From positions 1 to 17,757 of the forward strand of contig CACZPG010000124.1 in assembly GCA_902782965.1 (NCBI GenBank): a DNA stretch of 17,757 nucleotides, given 5' to 3'. The DNA comes from an uncultured Lachnospiraceae bacterium (GTDB lineage: Bacteria > Bacillota > Clostridia > Lachnospirales > Lachnospiraceae). Every line of letters starts with the position of its first letter. Position 1 is the stretch's first letter. The notes under the pieces were generated by a model. That model ran no database searches. It was given only the letters and a program-made list of their open reading frames with translations, and had not been told where the DNA came from. Shown in pieces: positions 16,109 through 17,757 of the stretch. A program made the position numbers and the translations under genes.

Positions 16109-16449
16109 CATTTGTTTTCTCTGTTTTCAAGAATGGAACGCAGTCCCTTCAGATAATCGGTTATTATATCGATATCATGAATTGTTAATTTATCGGAATT
16201 ATTATAGATCATTTCAATTATATCCAGCTCATCTTCGTGACCGAAGAGAAGCTCGTCTGCAGATATGTCATTTCCCGTACATATCTTGTAGAGAATGGTT
16301 ATCCGTGGATTCTTACGTCCGTTTTCAATTTCGGACAGATATGAAACGCTTATGTCGGCATTTGCGGCGAAGGTTTCCTGATTTAATCCGCGTGATTCTC
16401 TGATCTTTTTGATATGATCACCGATTGTTATTAAAACGGACCCGTTCAT
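16108..16449 (-). CDS. XRE/Cro-CI-family helix-turn-helix regulator
   Basis: A 113-aa DNA-binding protein. The helix-turn-helix spans about residues 10-65. IGDHIKKIRESRGLNQETFA is the first part, and SVSYLSEIENGRKNPRI carries the recognition helix, a near-consensus XRE/SinR-type pattern. The short C-terminal region (70-113) is helical and charged, probably for dimerisation, with no recognisable ligand or peptidase domain. The ATG at 16449 has GAGGA a few nucleotides upstream (16456-16460). It is convergent with the glycerophosphotransferase gene and divergent from the DUF308 gene. The intervening 330 bp holds palindromes and repeats that could be its operators. There is no neighbouring toxin, so an antitoxin role is not supported. 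Confidence 0.9.
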   Translation of the reverse strand: MNGSVLITIGDHIKKIRESRGLNQETFAANADISVSYLSEIENGRKNPRITILYKICTGNDISADELLFGHEDELDIIEMIYNNSDKLTIHDIDIITDYLKGLRSILENRENK

Positions 16450-16518
16450 AGGTTTTCCTCATCTCTGATGCTAAAGTCTGTCAGGGAAACAGACAAAGTA
16501 ATAAGTTCATAAACAAAG

Positions 16519-16548
16519 CTAATAAATAAGCCTTATTTAGTATGTTAA
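16519..16548 (-). promoter_or_regulatory. Probable XRE regulator promoter with palindromic operator candidate
   Basis: On the minus strand: -35 TTAACA (16543-16548), 18-nt spacer, -10 TATTAG (16519-16524). The boxes are moderate. The spacer holds a perfect palindrome, TAAATAAG-C-CTTATTTA (16523-16539), placed where a bound repressor would block polymerase. Autoregulation by the XRE protein is an inference. Confidence 0.45.
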
Positions 16549-16630
16549 GATAGGTTTGTATAAATTTGAATAAGCGAACGTTGAAAATTATTACGCTCCC
16601 GGCGAAGTGGAGCCGGCAATAAAAGATTCA

Positions 16631-16659
16631 TTGATTTAATCAATAAGTGAATGTATACT
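16631..16659 (+). promoter_or_regulatory. Promoter for the DUF308 gene and ispF
   Basis: -35 TTGATT (16631-16636), 17-nt spacer, -10 TATACT (16654-16659). The -35 lies in a perfect 13-bp palindrome TTGATT-T-AATCAA (16631-16643). A second palindrome, TACTATAGTA (16656-16665), overlaps the -10. The leader to the ATG at 16780 would be about 115 nt and includes the tandem repeats. Confidence 0.65.
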
Positions 16660-16717
16660 ATAGTACGTGTTTTTCTGAGGGAAAAGCATTACGAAATATG
16701 GATTTATGTAGGATTAT

Positions 16718-16763
16718 TTGTATAAATATTTGTATAAATAATTGTATAAATGATTGTATAAAT
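16718..16763 (+). repeat. Four 12-bp tandem repeats (iteron-like)
   Basis: TTGTATAAAT occurs at 16718-16727, 16730-16739, 16742-16751 and 16754-16763, with exactly 12 bp between starts and variable two-base joints. The array ends 2 bp before the TAAGGA ribosome site of the DUF308 gene. A fifth identical copy lies at 16556-16565. The repeats are conserved in sequence beyond general AT richness. Confidence 0.85.
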
Positions 16764-16779
16764 ATAAGGATGTGAATAA

Positions 16780-17349
16780 ATGAATAGTAAGTCAGTTAAG
16801 GATTTTGTATCCAAGAATATATCATCACTTGCAGTTCCGATTGCAATGATTATCATTGGATTATTTTTTGTATTATCTCCGGGCAGTGCTATAGGAATCA
16901 CTGTAAAGGTTATTGGTGTGATATTTGTCTCTCTGGGACTGATTCTTTCAGGTACCCTGATCGTAGCTTATTCTAAGATCACGCTGGTGATTTCAATCAT
17001 TCTGGCAGTGCTGGGAATTGTATGTATTGCTGCCTCAGACTCGGTGGCAGCCTTTGTTATCAAGGTTCTGGGTATAATAATTCTTGTCAATTCAGCCCTG
17101 AGAATTCATGATGCATATGAGATAAAGGGGATAAGCGACAGATTCATTCAGTACATAATAAATGATCTGATCACTCTGGTGCTGGGAATTGTCCTCATAG
17201 TAATGCCTTTGGGGGCAGCAGCTGTTTTTGTGAGAATTGTCGGTGCGATAATGATCATTCTTGGAATATCAAATGTTATCACTGCCATCAGGATTTATAA
17301 GGATGGACAATATGTAGATGACGGAACAGATGTAGTCTGGGAGGAATAA
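16780..17349 (+). CDS. DUF308 / HdeD-like integral membrane protein
   Basis: A 189-aa protein with about six hydrophobic segments (roughly 16-33, 38-63, 67-85, 88-108, 127-143, 148-170) in paired hairpins. Short glycine-rich turns such as LFFVLSPG and LIVMPLG match the DUF308/HdeD pattern. HdeD in E. coli belongs to the acid-resistance region, but the biochemical role of the family is not established. The C-terminal tail is short and acidic. The ATG at 16780 has TAAGGA 9 nt upstream (16765-16770). A repeat array lies in its leader and an XRE regulator is divergent, so it is a natural candidate target of that regulator. ispF begins 4 bp after its stop, so the two are probably co-transcribed. 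Confidence 0.8.
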   Translation: MNSKSVKDFVSKNISSLAVPIAMIIIGLFFVLSPGSAIGITVKVIGVIFVSLGLILSGTLIVAYSKITLVISIILAVLGIVCIAASDSVAAFVIKVLGIIILVNSALRIHDAYEIKGISDRFIQYIINDLITLVLGIVLIVMPLGAAAVFVRIVGAIMIILGISNVITAIRIYKDGQYVDDGTDVVWEE

Positions 17350-17353
17350 TAAC

Positions 17354-17757
17354 ATGAGAATCGGAATGGGATATGATGTTCATAAACTGGTAGAAGGCCG
17401 TCCGCTAATTCTCGGAGGAGTAAATATTCCTTATGAGAAAGGACTTCTGGGGCACTCTGATGCTGACTGTCTGGTTCATGCTATCATGGATTCGCTTCTC
17501 GGAGCGGCTGCCATGGGTGATATCGGAAAACATTTTCCGGATACTGACCCGGAGTATGAGGGTGCAGACAGCATAATGCTTCTCGGTAAAGTCCGGGAAA
17601 TGCTGGATAAAGAAAGTTATATAATCGGAAATATTGATGCTACAATAATAGCCCAGAAACCTAAGATGGCACCGCATATTCCTGAAATGAGAAGGATTAT
17701 TGCAGATGCACTTATGATAGAGGAAGCAAGGGTAAATATTAAAGCTACTACTGAAGA
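17354..17757 (+). CDS. ispF: 2-C-methyl-D-erythritol 2,4-cyclodiphosphate synthase (partial, cut by window end)
   Basis: An MEP-pathway enzyme that cyclises CDP-methylerythritol 2-phosphate, releasing CMP, for isoprenoid precursor synthesis. The first 134 codons are present and the reading frame is open to the window edge; about 20-25 C-terminal residues should follow. Metal ligands D8-V-H10 (MGYDVH) and H42 are in their family positions. GHSDADCLVHA, GDIGKHFPDTDP and AQKPKMAPHI are characteristic, and the visible end reaches VNIKATTE. The ATG at 17354 has GGGAGGA (17339-17345) inside the end of the previous gene, giving a clear start. It is likely transcribed with the DUF308 gene. Confidence 0.96.
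   Translation, partial: MRIGMGYDVHKLVEGRPLILGGVNIPYEKGLLGHSDADCLVHAIMDSLLGAAAMGDIGKHFPDTDPEYEGADSIMLLGKVREMLDKESYIIGNIDATIIAQKPKMAPHIPEMRRIIADALMIEEARVNIKATTE

Larger units (their letters stand above)
16450..16779. other. AT-rich 330-bp divergent regulatory region
   Basis: No gene is supported here. It contains, left to right: the leader and probable promoter of the XRE regulator with a 17-bp palindrome, an isolated TTGTATAAAT (16556-16565), a small GC-rich patch with a 5-bp hairpin (16595-16613), a plus-strand promoter with a palindromic -35 region, and four tandem repeats ending at the DUF308 ribosome site. Confidence 0.7.

Noticed and set aside
16108..16449. XRE protein as an antitoxin
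   Set aside because: No small toxin-like gene is adjacent; the neighbours are a glycerophosphotransferase and a DUF308 protein.
16718..16763. CRISPR array or replication origin iterons
   Set aside because: The 12-bp repeats have no spacers of CRISPR size, and there is no replication initiator gene or DnaA-box cluster nearby.

Overview
The window looks like chromosomal core-genome DNA from a low-GC Gram-positive Clostridia member, most likely a Lachnospiraceae relative (Butyrivibrio- or Roseburia-like). This is an inference from family content: a class II galT, a Firmicutes-type AddAB nuclease, a short unimodal QueF, IspF, strong AGGAGG-type ribosome sites and TTGnnn/TATAAT promoters. I see no insertion sequence, phage gene, CRISPR array, tRNA or rRNA.

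Layout. (1) 18-3051, minus strand: a galactose-utilisation pair, galK then galT (Leloir pathway). A good promoter lies in front of galK and a second one in front of galT. (2) 3293-3961, minus strand: a one-gene unit for an atypical phosphoribosyltransferase-like protein whose PRPP loop lacks the usual acidic pair, followed by a strong terminator at 3215-3252. (3) 4150-13404, plus strand: a tight operon, addB-addA-queF-folC, for double-strand-break repair, queuosine precursor reduction and folate polyglutamylation. Its extended -10 promoter overlaps the divergent promoter of the phosphoribosyltransferase-like gene. (4) 13552-16094, plus strand: an overlapping three-gene set. It holds a 51-aa acidic protein, a zinc-ribbon/TPR/single-TM/coiled-coil protein, and a CDP-glycerol glycerophosphotransferase-family enzyme. 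This is the best candidate here for a poorly described, envelope-related module. (5) 16108-16449, minus strand: a small XRE-family repressor, convergent with the previous operon. Both stop codons sit in one shared hairpin. (6) 16450-16779: a 330-bp AT-rich regulatory region with a perfect 17-bp palindrome, a good promoter, a 13-bp palindrome over its -35 box, and four 12-bp tandem repeats just ahead of the next ribosome site, with a fifth copy near the repressor promoter. (7) 16780-17349: a six-helix DUF308/HdeD-like membrane protein, then ispF (MEP isoprenoid pathway), which is cut by the window end.

Most genes are recognisable housekeeping functions. The items that most deserve a second look are the three-gene envelope-type operon, the phosphoribosyltransferase-like protein with a degenerate PRPP loop, and the repeat-rich intergenic region between the XRE regulator and the DUF308 gene. 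All assignments come from reading motifs; no database search was run.
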